The translations under genes were made by a program, and so were the position numbers. From positions 6,432,545 through 6,496,544 of the forward strand of contig NZ_CP026692.1 of assembly GCF_002949795.1 (NCBI RefSeq): a stretch of DNA of 64,000 bases, in the 5' to 3' direction. Below, in pieces: positions 51,959 through 60,461 of this stretch (within the stretch, counting starts at the first letter, position 1; each line of letters starts with the position of its first letter). The stretch comes from Nostoc sp. 'Lobaria pulmonaria (5183) cyanobiont' (GTDB lineage: Bacteria > Cyanobacteriota > Cyanobacteriia > Cyanobacteriales > Nostocaceae). Under the pieces are notes generated by a model that worked only from the letters and a program-made list of their open reading frames with translations, was not told where the DNA came from and did not search any database.

Positions 51959-53371
51959 TTAAATCCACATTTCTGAAGATGCTACTTTCAGACATTCTTT
52001 AAGAAACTGCTGGGGAATTTCTCTACTTTCTCCCCAATGCAGATGAACATAAGAGGCATGAACATTTGCAGGAAAACCCCATCCTTCGCATCCCATATTT
52101 TCTTCACAATCGTAGCGAGAAGTTTCAAATAGGGGCTGAGTGGGAGTTAAGGTTAAATGGGAACGATGAAACTCATGTCCGTAAACAGTTGTATTTGCCT
52201 TAACTAACAAATTATCTTGCAAAGCTACAGCACGACGATAGCCCAAAGTTAAACGCCCACCCATCACAGCGGATGTTGGTAGCACTCCTGCCATCGACCA
52301 AGATTTCCCTTCAAAATCGATAATTTGCTCGCACAGATACATCAATCCTCCGCATTCGGCAACCGTAGGCATTCCTTTAAGTATTGCCGTTTTCACTGCA
52401 TCACGAACGCTAGAATTTTCTGCTAGTTGCTGGGCAAAAACTTCTGGGAAACCACCGCCAAAATACATTCCCTGGATATCTTTTGGTATACCAGCATCTT
52501 CTAAGGGACTCCAGAAAACCAATTCTGCACCAAGCTGTTGCAGCAAATCAAGATTGTCCTGGTAGTAAAAATTAAAAGCGCGATCGCGGGCTACTGCAAT
52601 CCTAATTGGGAATGACGGAGATAAGGAGGATGAAGTAGAACAAGAAAAGGGTTCTGATTTTAACAAAGGTAATAAGCGTTGCCAGTCAAAGCAAGTATCT
52701 CCTAAATCGGCGAGGCGATCGATTAAAGCGTTGAGTTCGGGAAGTTCGGCTGTGGGTACTAAACCCAAATGGCGATCAGGAATTGTGATGTTATCTTGAC
52801 GTCGCAGTACGCCGAGAATAGGTAATTGTAAGGGTTCTAGGGAATCTTTGAGGAGAGAGAGATGGCGATCGCTGCCGACGCGATTTAATACTACCCCAGC
52901 TATTTTAATTCGGGGATCAAAAGATCGATAGCCGTGAGCGATCGCAGCTACAGAACCAGATAAACGACTGCAATCAATCACCAACACCACAGGCAAATCT
53001 AACAGCCGCGCGATGTGTGCCGTACTCGCAAAATCAGTAATTTGTCCTTTGTCCTTTGCAAATGACACATGACTAATGACTAATGACGAAATTCCATCAA
53101 ACAACCCCATTACCCCTTCCACGAGGGCATATTCACTCAGTTGACTATGACGGGCAAAACATTGCTGAATGTAGGCTTCGGAAGTCAATACGGGGTCTAA
53201 ATTGCGACAAGCACGACCAGTTACGTGTTGATGAAACATCGGATCGATGTAGTCTGGGCCTACCTTAAAAGATTGCACCAGGCGATCGCGACGGCGTAAA
53301 GATGCTAAAAGGGTGAGCGTGACTGTTGTCTTACCCACCCCACTACGTTCCCCAGCAATGACTAAAGCCAT
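51959..53371 (-). CDS. cbiA: Cobyrinate a,c-diamide synthase
   Basis: The 470-residue protein has an N-terminal P-loop amidoligase domain (IAGERSGVGKTTVT, residues 5-18; VGPDYIDPMFH near 38) and a C-terminal class I glutamine amidotransferase domain (MYFGGGFPEVFAQQL, nucleophile Cys in VAECGGLMYL near 335, His in VHASYVHLHWGE). It amidates the a and c carboxylates of cobyrinic acid in B12 synthesis using ATP and glutamine. An in-frame insertion encoded by a dispersed repeat (53036-53085) adds about 18 residues, including VSFAKDKGQITDFAS, near 103-120. No other cob gene is adjacent. Confidence 0.93.
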   Translation of the reverse strand: MALVIAGERSGVGKTTVTLTLLASLRRRDRLVQSFKVGPDYIDPMFHQHVTGRACRNLDPVLTSEAYIQQCFARHSQLSEYALVEGVMGLFDGISSLVISHVSFAKDKGQITDFASTAHIARLLDLPVVLVIDCSRLSGSVAAIAHGYRSFDPRIKIAGVVLNRVGSDRHLSLLKDSLEPLQLPILGVLRRQDNITIPDRHLGLVPTAELPELNALIDRLADLGDTCFDWQRLLPLLKSEPFSCSTSSSLSPSFPIRIAVARDRAFNFYYQDNLDLLQQLGAELVFWSPLEDAGIPKDIQGMYFGGGFPEVFAQQLAENSSVRDAVKTAILKGMPTVAECGGLMYLCEQIIDFEGKSWSMAGVLPTSAVMGGRLTLGYRRAVALQDNLLVKANTTVYGHEFHRSHLTLTPTQPLFETSRYDCEENMGCEGWGFPANVHASYVHLHWGESREIPQQFLKECLKVASSEMWI

Positions 53372-53606
53372 AAATGAAACAAATTAGGTTTTTATGCAGC
53401 AACTATTTCGATTCTTGGCTGTGTGTCTATCGTCACTTTTTGCAAAAGCAGATGCACCAGTTTCTTAAACCGACTAACTCAAACTTATACCAATTAGAAA
53501 CAAGAAAACCAGCCAATTAGGGGAGTTAGACTGAAAAAGTCTAATAGTATAGTTGGAAATTAGCCAAGAGTCAGATAGCAAAAAGCTACCAGAAGAGGAA
53601 CGTTTT

Positions 53607-54242
53607 ATGATAATTGTGCATCATCTTAACAACTCGCGATCGCAGCGTGTGCTGTGGCTGCTTGAAGAATTAGGTATAGAATACGAGATCAAATTCTATG
53701 AACGCGATGCCAAGACGATGATGGCACCGGAATCGCTGCGCCAAGTCCATCCCCTCGGCAAGTCACCAGTAATCACAGATGCAGATTTGACGATCGCTGA
53801 GTCGGGTGCAATTATCGAATACATAGTCGATCGCTACGGTAATGGTCGGCTAGTCCCAGCATCCGGTACGCCAGAGTATCTGCGATATAAGTATTGGCTG
53901 CATTACGCCGAAGGCTCTGCAATGCCACCGTTGGTGATGCAGCTGGTATTGAGCAATTTCGGAGCAGGGGACAGCAGCGTGGTTAGCGGATTCGTCGCGC
54001 CCCAAATCAAACTTCACTTTGACTACATAGAAGGCGAACTCCGTAAAAATACGTGGTTTGCGAATAATGAATTTACTGCCGCCGATATCCAAATGAGCTT
54101 TCCCCTAGAAGTAGTCGCTACACGCTCCGAAGAGGTCAAGAATCGGCCAAAGCTCAAAGAATTTGTCGAGCGCATTCATGGAAGACCTGCTTACAAACGC
54201 GCCCTGGAGCGTGGAGGTAAATACGAGCTATCCTTTCAATAG
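53607..54242 (+). CDS. Glutathione S-transferase
   Basis: The ATG at 53607 (MIIVHHLNNSRSQRVLWLLE) has GAGG 8 bases upstream and is preferred over a TTG 54 bases earlier. The N-terminal thioredoxin-like domain binds glutathione (LNNSRSQRVLW, PLGKSPVITD, ESGAIIEYI), and the C-terminal helical domain starts near residue 85. The protein is about 211 residues, normal for the family. The catalytic residue is probably a Ser in SRS. Likely cytoplasmic conjugation or peroxide detoxification. The substrate is unknown. Confidence 0.88.
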   Translation: MIIVHHLNNSRSQRVLWLLEELGIEYEIKFYERDAKTMMAPESLRQVHPLGKSPVITDADLTIAESGAIIEYIVDRYGNGRLVPASGTPEYLRYKYWLHYAEGSAMPPLVMQLVLSNFGAGDSSVVSGFVAPQIKLHFDYIEGELRKNTWFANNEFTAADIQMSFPLEVVATRSEEVKNRPKLKEFVERIHGRPAYKRALERGGKYELSFQ

Positions 54243-54336
54243 ACTTTTTGCAAAAATCCCTAACACCCCGTAGGCGTCGCCCGTCGTAGACATCGCACCA
54301 GCAAGAGATGGTAAAACTCAATTGCAACAAAATCCT

Positions 54337-54443
54337 TATAGCGCTTCTCGTTTGCGTGAGATACACCCGTAGGGGCACGGCAGTGCCGTGCCCTTACACC
54401 CCACGATATAATGTTGTACTGCATCTGAATGGGAACCGCTATA
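54337..54443 (+). mobile_element. 107-bp MITE, copy 1
   Basis: Ends TATAGCGCTTC and GAACCGCTATA form an 11-bp terminal inverted repeat with one mismatch. The interior has a GC-rich dyad (GGGGCACGGCAGTGCCGTGCC). A copy in inverse orientation lies at 57572-57678, on the other side of the GH3 operon. It has no coding capacity. Confidence 0.75.
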
Positions 54444-54444
54444 T

Positions 54445-54609
54445 CTTGCTCAAACTCTTTCTTGGGCTACTTGGATTATGCAAGGGCTTAGTGGTTGGTC
54501 TGGTTATAAGTCTGTGAAACCTCTGGGAATTACTACTTTGATTCGCGGACTGTATCAACAGGACTTACGCAAAATAATGGAAAACGAACTGCAAAGCGCA
54601 AAGGAATAA
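54445..54609 (+). pseudogene. Transposase C-terminal remnant
   Basis: The open frame LAQTLSWATWIMQGLSGWSG, continuing KPLGITTLIRGLYQ, resembles the C-terminus of an IS4-type transposase common in Nostoc, but only 55 codons remain before a stop. It directly adjoins the MITE at 54337 and overlaps the short element at 54560. The identification is tentative. Confidence 0.4.
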
Positions 54610-54638
54610 GAGTTTCAGAGAGTTATTGCGTAAGTCCT
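54560..54638. mobile_element. 79-bp miniature element with perfect 13-bp inverted ends
   Basis: AGGACTTACGCAA (54560-54572) and TTGCGTAAGTCCT (54626-54638) are exact inverted repeats. The interior is A/G-rich and non-coding. Its ends resemble the degenerate 46-bp unit at 24744 and the GCGTAAGTCTTAC near 44296, so this is probably a small MITE family. Confidence 0.65.
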
Positions 54639-54687
54639 ATGTAATTCATAATTAATCAATATTCAATATCAGTGTGAGTAATCAGAA

Positions 54688-55437
54688 GTGGAAATACAAA
54701 ATTTTTCACAACTAATAATTTTTGGTTCTTTTATCGGATTAGTTACTTGGACTATTACCAATCAGGTTGGACAAACTAAACTTAAAGTTAAAAGTCGTGA
54801 AGATTGGTTGCTTGATGGTACAGGATTAACGATTCAAGGAATTTTGATTCCCTTACTACAAGCTAGTTTAGTTTATTGGCTTTATCAATATTTACTACCA
54901 ACTCAACAAGGATATTTAAAAGTATCATTCATTCCAACTTTTATTATCAGTTTTGTTGTGGTTGATTATTTATATTATTGGAATCATCGTTTATTACATA
55001 CTAAAGTGCTGTGGAAGGTTCATCAAGTCCATCATACTGTTACTCAGATGGATGTATTAGGAACTTCCCGGAATACACTCTGGACAAGTTTGTTAATTAT
55101 TTATTTATGGATACACACTTTATTTTTGTATCTGTTAGCCGATGCCACAGGTTATTTATTTGGAGTAAGTCTAACTTCTGCCTTGGATTTATGGCGACAT
55201 AGCGACTTGATAATTCCTGAAAATAGTTGGTTATATCAATTTTTATCTCCTTGGTTAATCTTACCACAGGATCATGCTTGGCATCATTGCCGTGAAATTC
55301 ACAATTATAACTATGGGGCTAATCTGAAAATTTGGGATAAGTTACATGGAACATATTATGAAAGCAAAAATATGCCATCTATAATCGGAATTCCTAGCTC
55401 ATTAAACTTGTTCCAAAAACTTTTTTTTCCATTTTAA
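54688..55437 (+). CDS. Sterol-desaturase/fatty-acid-hydroxylase-like membrane enzyme
   Basis: GTG start. The 249-residue protein has several membrane helices and the His clusters of the di-iron fatty-acid hydroxylase superfamily: YYWNHRLLH (near 93), VHQVHHT (near 112) and DHAWHHC (near 196). These bind two irons for O2-dependent hydroxylation or desaturation of a lipid-like substrate. It is the first gene of a coupled operon with the acyltransferase-like and GH3-like genes (overlap TAATG). The substrate is unknown. Confidence 0.88.
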   Translation: MEIQNFSQLIIFGSFIGLVTWTITNQVGQTKLKVKSREDWLLDGTGLTIQGILIPLLQASLVYWLYQYLLPTQQGYLKVSFIPTFIISFVVVDYLYYWNHRLLHTKVLWKVHQVHHTVTQMDVLGTSRNTLWTSLLIIYLWIHTLFLYLLADATGYLFGVSLTSALDLWRHSDLIIPENSWLYQFLSPWLILPQDHAWHHCREIHNYNYGANLKIWDKLHGTYYESKNMPSIIGIPSSLNLFQKLFFPF

Positions 55438-56045
55438 TGACAGTTATAAGTAAAATTATTTTATTCTTTCCCACCTTTATATTATTGCTAACTGGAGCAG
55501 CAATAGTCTACCTCGCCTATTCACCGAACATTTTCAGCATTTTAGCAGTGTTCCTTTCTATTTATGGGCTACCAGTGTTAGTTTACCGCTTGCATGAATG
55601 GGTTTATCCTGTGCGGGAAGGTATTAGCTATCTACAAGGTAAAGAATATAATCCCTGGTGGGGTAGTCATCAAATCCAGGTAATTTATATTGCAATTCCG
55701 GCGTTAGAAGCACTGCTAAGACTGATTCCGGGGGTATTTTCCTGTTGGTTGCGATTGTGGGGTGCTAAAGTAGGACGAGATGTTTACTGGACACCAGGTT
55801 TAGAAATTGCCGATCGCAGTTTATTAGAAATTGGCGATCGCGTCGTTATCGGGCATCGTGTCGGTATCTATTCTCATATCATTAAACCCCGCAAGCAAAA
55901 TTTAATGTTGTATGTCAAAAAAGTCAAGATTGGCAGCAATGTTTTTGTGGGAGCCGGATCTAATCTTGCTCCCGGTGTAGTCATTGACGATGGTTCTTAT
56001 TTACCAGCAGCCAGCAACCTTTATCCTAATCAAAAGGTGCAATAA
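55437..56045 (+). CDS. Left-handed beta-helix acyltransferase-like protein
   Basis: The 202-residue protein has two N-terminal membrane helices (ILFFPTFILLLTGAAIVYLA and IPALEALLRLIPG region), then hexapeptide-type beta-helix repeats: IADRSLLEIGDRVVIGHRVG, KKVKIGSNVFVGAGSNLAPG, VVIDDGSYLPAASN. Such proteins are acyl- or acetyltransferases; the short repeat count suggests a trimeric subunit at the membrane. It overlaps both neighbours by one base, indicating tight coupling to the desaturase and GH3 genes. Likely it modifies the same lipid or acid. Confidence 0.75.
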   Translation: MTVISKIILFFPTFILLLTGAAIVYLAYSPNIFSILAVFLSIYGLPVLVYRLHEWVYPVREGISYLQGKEYNPWWGSHQIQVIYIAIPALEALLRLIPGVFSCWLRLWGAKVGRDVYWTPGLEIADRSLLEIGDRVVIGHRVGIYSHIIKPRKQNLMLYVKKVKIGSNVFVGAGSNLAPGVVIDDGSYLPAASNLYPNQKVQ

Positions 56046-57559
56046 TGCGTCCGATTATTCAGCTTTTTGGGCAAATCCTCGCACCAACTGCAAGGCGATT
56101 TCATCAAGCTTTGGATAAGCCAGAGTTAATGCAGACATCTGTACAGAAGGAAATTTGCGATCGCCTAATTAAGAGTGAGTATGGTAAAACTTTAGGGATT
56201 CATTCTGTAGATGATTGGCAGCGTGTGCCAATAGTAGATTATGATGCACTCGAACCCTGGTTAAATCACAAACATCAGCAAATTCCACTTACACCAGAAC
56301 CCATTTTGTTCTATGAAAAAACCTCTGGTAGTAGTGGGGCGGTAAAATGGATTCCTTATACTAAATCTTTGCGGCGATCGTTTAATCAAATGTTCTGTGT
56401 CTGGGCGCATGATTTGATTGTACATGGCCCGAAATTTTACACAGGGAAGATTTATGCTTGTATCTCGCCGCAATTAAATATAGCTGATAGCCAAACTTTA
56501 CAGAACGATCTAGATTACTTAGATGGCTGGTTGCGTTGGTTTTTGCGTCCTTGGTTGGTAATGCCAAATAAACTTAATCGGCTGCATGACGCAAACTTGT
56601 TTAAACATCAACTAGCTTTGGCATTATTGCAGGCAGAAAAATTAGAAATTATTTCTATTTGGAGTCCTAGTTTTCTGCAAGTACATTTAAAATATATTCA
56701 AGAAAATCAGGATTTATTGCAAGCAGAATTACACAATCAAATTTCACATCATCGGTTGCAACTCCTCAGCGAAAGTAATATTCCCTGGATGCAACTCTGG
56801 CCAAATTTGAAGCTGATTTCTTGCTGGGATAGCGCCAATGCAGCAGATCGAGTTCAGGGATTAAGATCGCAATTTCCAGGTGTATTAGTTCAAGGGAAAG
56901 GACTACTAGCAACCGAAGCCCCAATGACGATTCCGTTGATTGTTGCTGGGGGATATGTGCCAGTTCTCGATGAAGTGTTTTTCGAGTTCGAGGACGATAC
57001 TGGTTCCCTGTATGGTTTACATCAACTCAGCATTGGCAAGCAATACACGATAATTTTATCGCAGAAAGGGGGTTTGTATCGTTATCGAATTGGCGATCGC
57101 ATCCGGGTAACTCATTACTATCGCCATACTCCCTGTTTAGAATTTCTCGGACGACATCAAGCTATTAGCGATTTAGTGGGCGAAAAGTTGCAAGAAACCT
57201 TTGTCAATAATGCTCTGACTCTCTTGAACTTGCAAGAAACTAATTTTAAAAGCTTGATACCGATTGCCGATCCTCCACACTATATTCTATTATTAGATTC
57301 GGCAAAAGAAACCCCAGAAATTATCGCTCAACAACTGGATCTGGCTTTATCAGAATCATATCATTACAAGAGAGCGCGATCGCTAGGTCAACTCGCACCA
57401 CCACAGGTTTTAATCTCTAGTCAAATTCCTGAAATATTAGTTTCCCATCGTATCCGCACTGGAAGTATTTGGGGCGGTATTAAACATCCAATTCTGGTAA
57501 CATCACCCATTAGCACTGAATTTTTACAAAAATTGAAGTTGAAAATTGCCCAAAAATAG
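56045..57559 (+). CDS. GH3-type acyl-acid amido synthetase
   Basis: The 504-residue protein shows the plant GH3/JAR1 adenylate-forming fold: motif 1 FYEKTSGSSGAVKWIPYTKS (ATP-binding loop, near 93), EVFFEFEDD (catalytic Glu region), motif with YRYRIGDRIRV (near 345) and LEFLGRHQAISDLVGEKL. These enzymes adenylate a carboxylic acid and join it to an amine such as an amino acid. Bacterial GH3 roles are poorly known. Here the operon with a desaturase and a beta-helix transferase suggests conjugation of a modified fatty acid. Start ATG overlaps the upstream stop. Confidence 0.88.
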   Translation: MRPIIQLFGQILAPTARRFHQALDKPELMQTSVQKEICDRLIKSEYGKTLGIHSVDDWQRVPIVDYDALEPWLNHKHQQIPLTPEPILFYEKTSGSSGAVKWIPYTKSLRRSFNQMFCVWAHDLIVHGPKFYTGKIYACISPQLNIADSQTLQNDLDYLDGWLRWFLRPWLVMPNKLNRLHDANLFKHQLALALLQAEKLEIISIWSPSFLQVHLKYIQENQDLLQAELHNQISHHRLQLLSESNIPWMQLWPNLKLISCWDSANAADRVQGLRSQFPGVLVQGKGLLATEAPMTIPLIVAGGYVPVLDEVFFEFEDDTGSLYGLHQLSIGKQYTIILSQKGGLYRYRIGDRIRVTHYYRHTPCLEFLGRHQAISDLVGEKLQETFVNNALTLLNLQETNFKSLIPIADPPHYILLLDSAKETPEIIAQQLDLALSESYHYKRARSLGQLAPPQVLISSQIPEILVSHRIRTGSIWGGIKHPILVTSPISTEFLQKLKLKIAQK

Positions 57560-57571
57560 CTTACCGAGTAC

Positions 57572-57678
57572 TATAGCGCTTCCCATTCAGATGCGGTACA
57601 ACATTATATCGTGGGGTGTAGGGGCACGGCACTGCCGTGCCCCTACAGGTGTACCTTACACAAACGAGAAGCGGTACT
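57572..57678 (-). mobile_element. 107-bp MITE, copy 2 (inverted)
   Basis: Read on the minus strand it is a close copy of 54337-54443: CAAACGAGAAGCG corresponds to the start and TATAGCGCTTCCCATTCAG to the end. Its left terminus TATAGCGCTTC is intact; the right one has decayed (GCGGTACTA). The two copies flank the GH3 operon in opposite orientation. Confidence 0.75.
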
Positions 57679-57703
57679 AGCCTTTTGAAATTTAATTAAA
57701 TAT

Positions 57704-58050
57704 TTAGCGTGATTCTAATTTAGCAACTCGCTCCTCTAATTTATTAACTTGTTGCTTCAATTCAATCACCAAAGTTGCAAGCCGATCAAACATCGGATCT
57801 TGCTGTGATAAGTTCCTTCTGGAACCAGTTGACTGTCGTGGGGTAAGTGTTGTTCTTGAGGATGGAGACTGGCGGGTTTTACCTAGCTGAGACTCTAGCT
57901 GATTTAACCGCAACTCAACACGATTCAAGTCCGCTTCCAGATTGTTGATGCGGGATTCTACTTGCTGTGATGAGGCAGTTTTAGAAAAAAACTGCCCCAG
58001 ATAATTGTTACTAAAATCCCGGCGATTACTAGCACCTTGATTTTTTTCAT
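57704..58050 (-). pseudogene. Anchored coiled-coil protein interrupted by a frameshift
   Basis: The first frame, from ATG 58050, gives MKKIKVLVIAGILVTIIWGS followed by an early stop at 57958. The second frame continues as FFSKTASSQQVESRINNLEA and then DLNRVELRLNQLESQLGK to the stop at 57704, with a last coiled coil LVIELKQQVNKLEERVAKLE. Adding one T to the T7 run on the coding strand (57985-57991) joins both into a sensible anchored coiled-coil protein of about 115 residues. So it is a frameshift pseudogene, a phase-variable homopolymer, or a sequencing error. Confidence 0.7.
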
Positions 58051-58129
58051 ACCAATAGCTGACTTGTTAGAACAGTCTATCTAAGCAGACTTTATTGGGA
58101 TAATTACAGACTAAAAATCTGGAGATATT

Positions 58130-59617
58130 TCATCTATTATCCGGTTGTAAGTTAGAAAATAAACTCTGCCAATCGATATAGTTGACAGTATTTTCTCCCT
58201 GTTTAACCTCAAATGTGACGTTAGATGCTTTTCCTAGTTTTAGCGCTTGCACGCAAAGTTCTGCCACATCCTCACGGCTGATTTTGCCTCTAATATTGTC
58301 ACCTTGCTCAAATATTAATTCCTTACCCCCTGCGTCTTCAGTTAAAGCACAAGGTCTAATAATCGTATAAGGAATTCCGCTTTCTCTTAAACTATCTTCT
58401 CCCTTCAACTTCCAAGTTAAAATTCCTCCCAATTGGTCATTTAATTTCACTGCTGGCGGTTCTTCATCTAAATTAATGCCAGGGCGGCCGGGACGAGTGA
58501 CACCTGCTGAACTGACAAGGATAAATTGTGGTAAAGTTGCCCCCCCATAAGCTTTAATTGATTCCAACTGGAAAGTAAAACCACCTGGGGAAAACTTGGG
58601 ATTTAAAGCGCCATCATGTTCAAATTTGCTCAACATCAGTTGGAATGAACAAATTCTACTTTGCTCAACTGGCGGCGCATCTTTGACAACTTTTGCCCGA
58701 AAGACGGGAATCAAATCTGCAAAAGGAATGTGAATATCTATCCAGGTATTAGCTACGGTATCGAAAGAATAGCTGTAGCCAACACCATCCCATGTTGTAT
58801 CTGTCCGCAAAAATATTTTATAACGCTGACCATCACCTTTGACGCGCAATTTCACTCCTTCATAACCAGATAAGTTGAAGGGTGGATCAAAATTCTTCGT
58901 TCTGACAGAAGCAAATCCGCCAGAGTTAGCGGTGGAGACATTACCCGCAAATAAAGCTGTATTTTCTACTAATTGGATATTACTGGCACTCACGCCACCC
59001 ATAACGACATCATCCAACGCTCCCCAGTTATCCTTTAATTCTGCTGATGGCTTGGTGAAATCAAATATTAGTTTTTCTTTTGCTTGGGGCAAATATTTTG
59101 CTGCCGCTTCGACTAAGTTTTTGACTCCTTGATATTCGACATTTTCTGGAGTGTCACCAACAATTTCTGGCTGGTAAAATTTAACACCTTGATAATATTT
59201 AGCTCTATCTGCTGTATCTCCCTCAACTGGTTGTACACGCACTGCTGTGCAACAAATTACAGCTTGGATATCAGCCATAACTAAAGGAGTTAAAGTTTCT
59301 GGCTGCGTGATATCCGCAACTACTAAATCGATATCATTACCAAAATTTGACCGCGCTTTGTCAATATCTCGAACTAGGGCGCGAACTTTATAACCTTGTT
59401 GGAGCGATCGCTGCACGACTCGTTTCCCGACACCACCTGTTGCACCTGCTACTAATATTACACCCACATTTCTTCCTCCATTGGGTCTATATTGATTATC
59501 CTTAGGACGACCTTGGATTAACTGCTGTACCCAGTTAAGGAAAGGAATCACCTCAAAGTAAGTCAGGGTTTCGATAAACCTGCCTAAGTCCCATTGAGAA
59601 CGATTTTTGTCAGTCAT
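58130..59617 (-). CDS. SDR-type NAD(P)-binding protein with inserted CIA30 domain
   Basis: The 495-residue protein has an atypical SDR Rossmann domain (VILVAGATGGVGKRVVQRSL near 53-72; ALVRDIDKARSNFGND; VVADITQP). At about 188 it is interrupted by a CIA30-type beta-sandwich (IFDFTKPSAELKDNWGALDD, GGVSASNIQL, GFASVRTKNFDP, GYEGVKLRVKGDG), after which SDR sequence resumes (FILVSSAGVTRPGRPG, LRESGIPYTIIRP). This layout is known from cyanobacterial and chloroplast relatives of complex I assembly factor CIA30. The role is probably in assembly or pigment/quinone metabolism. It is monocistronic. Confidence 0.9.
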   Translation of the reverse strand: MTDKNRSQWDLGRFIETLTYFEVIPFLNWVQQLIQGRPKDNQYRPNGGRNVGVILVAGATGGVGKRVVQRSLQQGYKVRALVRDIDKARSNFGNDIDLVVADITQPETLTPLVMADIQAVICCTAVRVQPVEGDTADRAKYYQGVKFYQPEIVGDTPENVEYQGVKNLVEAAAKYLPQAKEKLIFDFTKPSAELKDNWGALDDVVMGGVSASNIQLVENTALFAGNVSTANSGGFASVRTKNFDPPFNLSGYEGVKLRVKGDGQRYKIFLRTDTTWDGVGYSYSFDTVANTWIDIHIPFADLIPVFRAKVVKDAPPVEQSRICSFQLMLSKFEHDGALNPKFSPGGFTFQLESIKAYGGATLPQFILVSSAGVTRPGRPGINLDEEPPAVKLNDQLGGILTWKLKGEDSLRESGIPYTIIRPCALTEDAGGKELIFEQGDNIRGKISREDVAELCVQALKLGKASNVTFEVKQGENTVNYIDWQSLFSNLQPDNR

Positions 59618-59806
59618 ATTTGCGTCCTCATAACTCTCTTAACTCTAACAATTTTAGGGGAGTGGCGAGTAGTGTAGTTCAATTACTTGAAAAGCGCTGT
59701 CATTTTTTAGAGCGCAAGAGTATCATCAGCAATATCTAAAGAAGCATGGACGCGCCTCTTACAGGATAGGCTAATCTTTCACTCGATTGAGGGAATATAT
59801 AAGCGC

Positions 59807-60274
59807 TCAGTTGGAATGTTCATACTTCATAAATAGTACAAAAGCTTTTGTTAACCTTTTTCGTAATTGAGATAGTCCAAACTTGGACTTGAGGGATGGT
59901 GGTAAGTCTTGAAAATTAACGGATACAAAACCTCTTTGAATGTAAAAATTCACTAATTGATGTTTTAAGCATTTTAAATAAAGCGGTTGACTAGCTTGAG
60001 TAATTAAATGCTGCACTAGAACAGTCCCTAAACCACGTTTTCGCCAAGCTGGTGCAACAAATAAACTACCTAGCTCTTGTGCTAAGTGAAAGTCTCGGAG
60101 CTGCCCGAAGGCCACTAAATGCCCATCAGATTTAATCACCCAAAATTGCTGCCATCTTAGTTGACTAGGGTCTAGCTTTGCTCTAAACACAAAAAATACT
60201 ATTAACCACATATCAAAAGGCTTGGCTTTACGAAGAACATATTCAGGTGGCAATGAAAAATTACACTGTATCAT
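59807..60274 (-). CDS. GNAT-family acetyltransferase
   Basis: The 155-residue protein has the GNAT fold: strand 2-3 QFWVIKSDGHLVAFGQLRDF, then the acetyl-CoA-binding motif A SLFVAPAWRKRGLGTVLVQH (near 90; R-x-x-G-L-G), and a final segment LVNFYIQRGFVSV. A hydrophobic stretch near residue 22-32 (MWLIVFFVFRAK) is unusual for a GNAT and could tether it. The substrate is unknown. It is on its own between divergent neighbours. Confidence 0.85.
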   Translation of the reverse strand: MIQCNFSLPPEYVLRKAKPFDMWLIVFFVFRAKLDPSQLRWQQFWVIKSDGHLVAFGQLRDFHLAQELGSLFVAPAWRKRGLGTVLVQHLITQASQPLYLKCLKHQLVNFYIQRGFVSVNFQDLPPSLKSKFGLSQLRKRLTKAFVLFMKYEHSN

Positions 60275-60461
60275 CTATCCAGCCAGAATTAGACAATCCC
60301 AATTTACCTTGACTGGTTGAATTTTTTTGACCAAAACAGGGTGTGGGCTGTAGGGGAAAGACGAAATGGTAAGCTGAGATTGTAGTTATCTCCGACAACA
60401 AGCATCAATTACTATCGTTACTAGAGCAGTAAAGCAGGCAGAATATAGCTTCCGGGCAATA

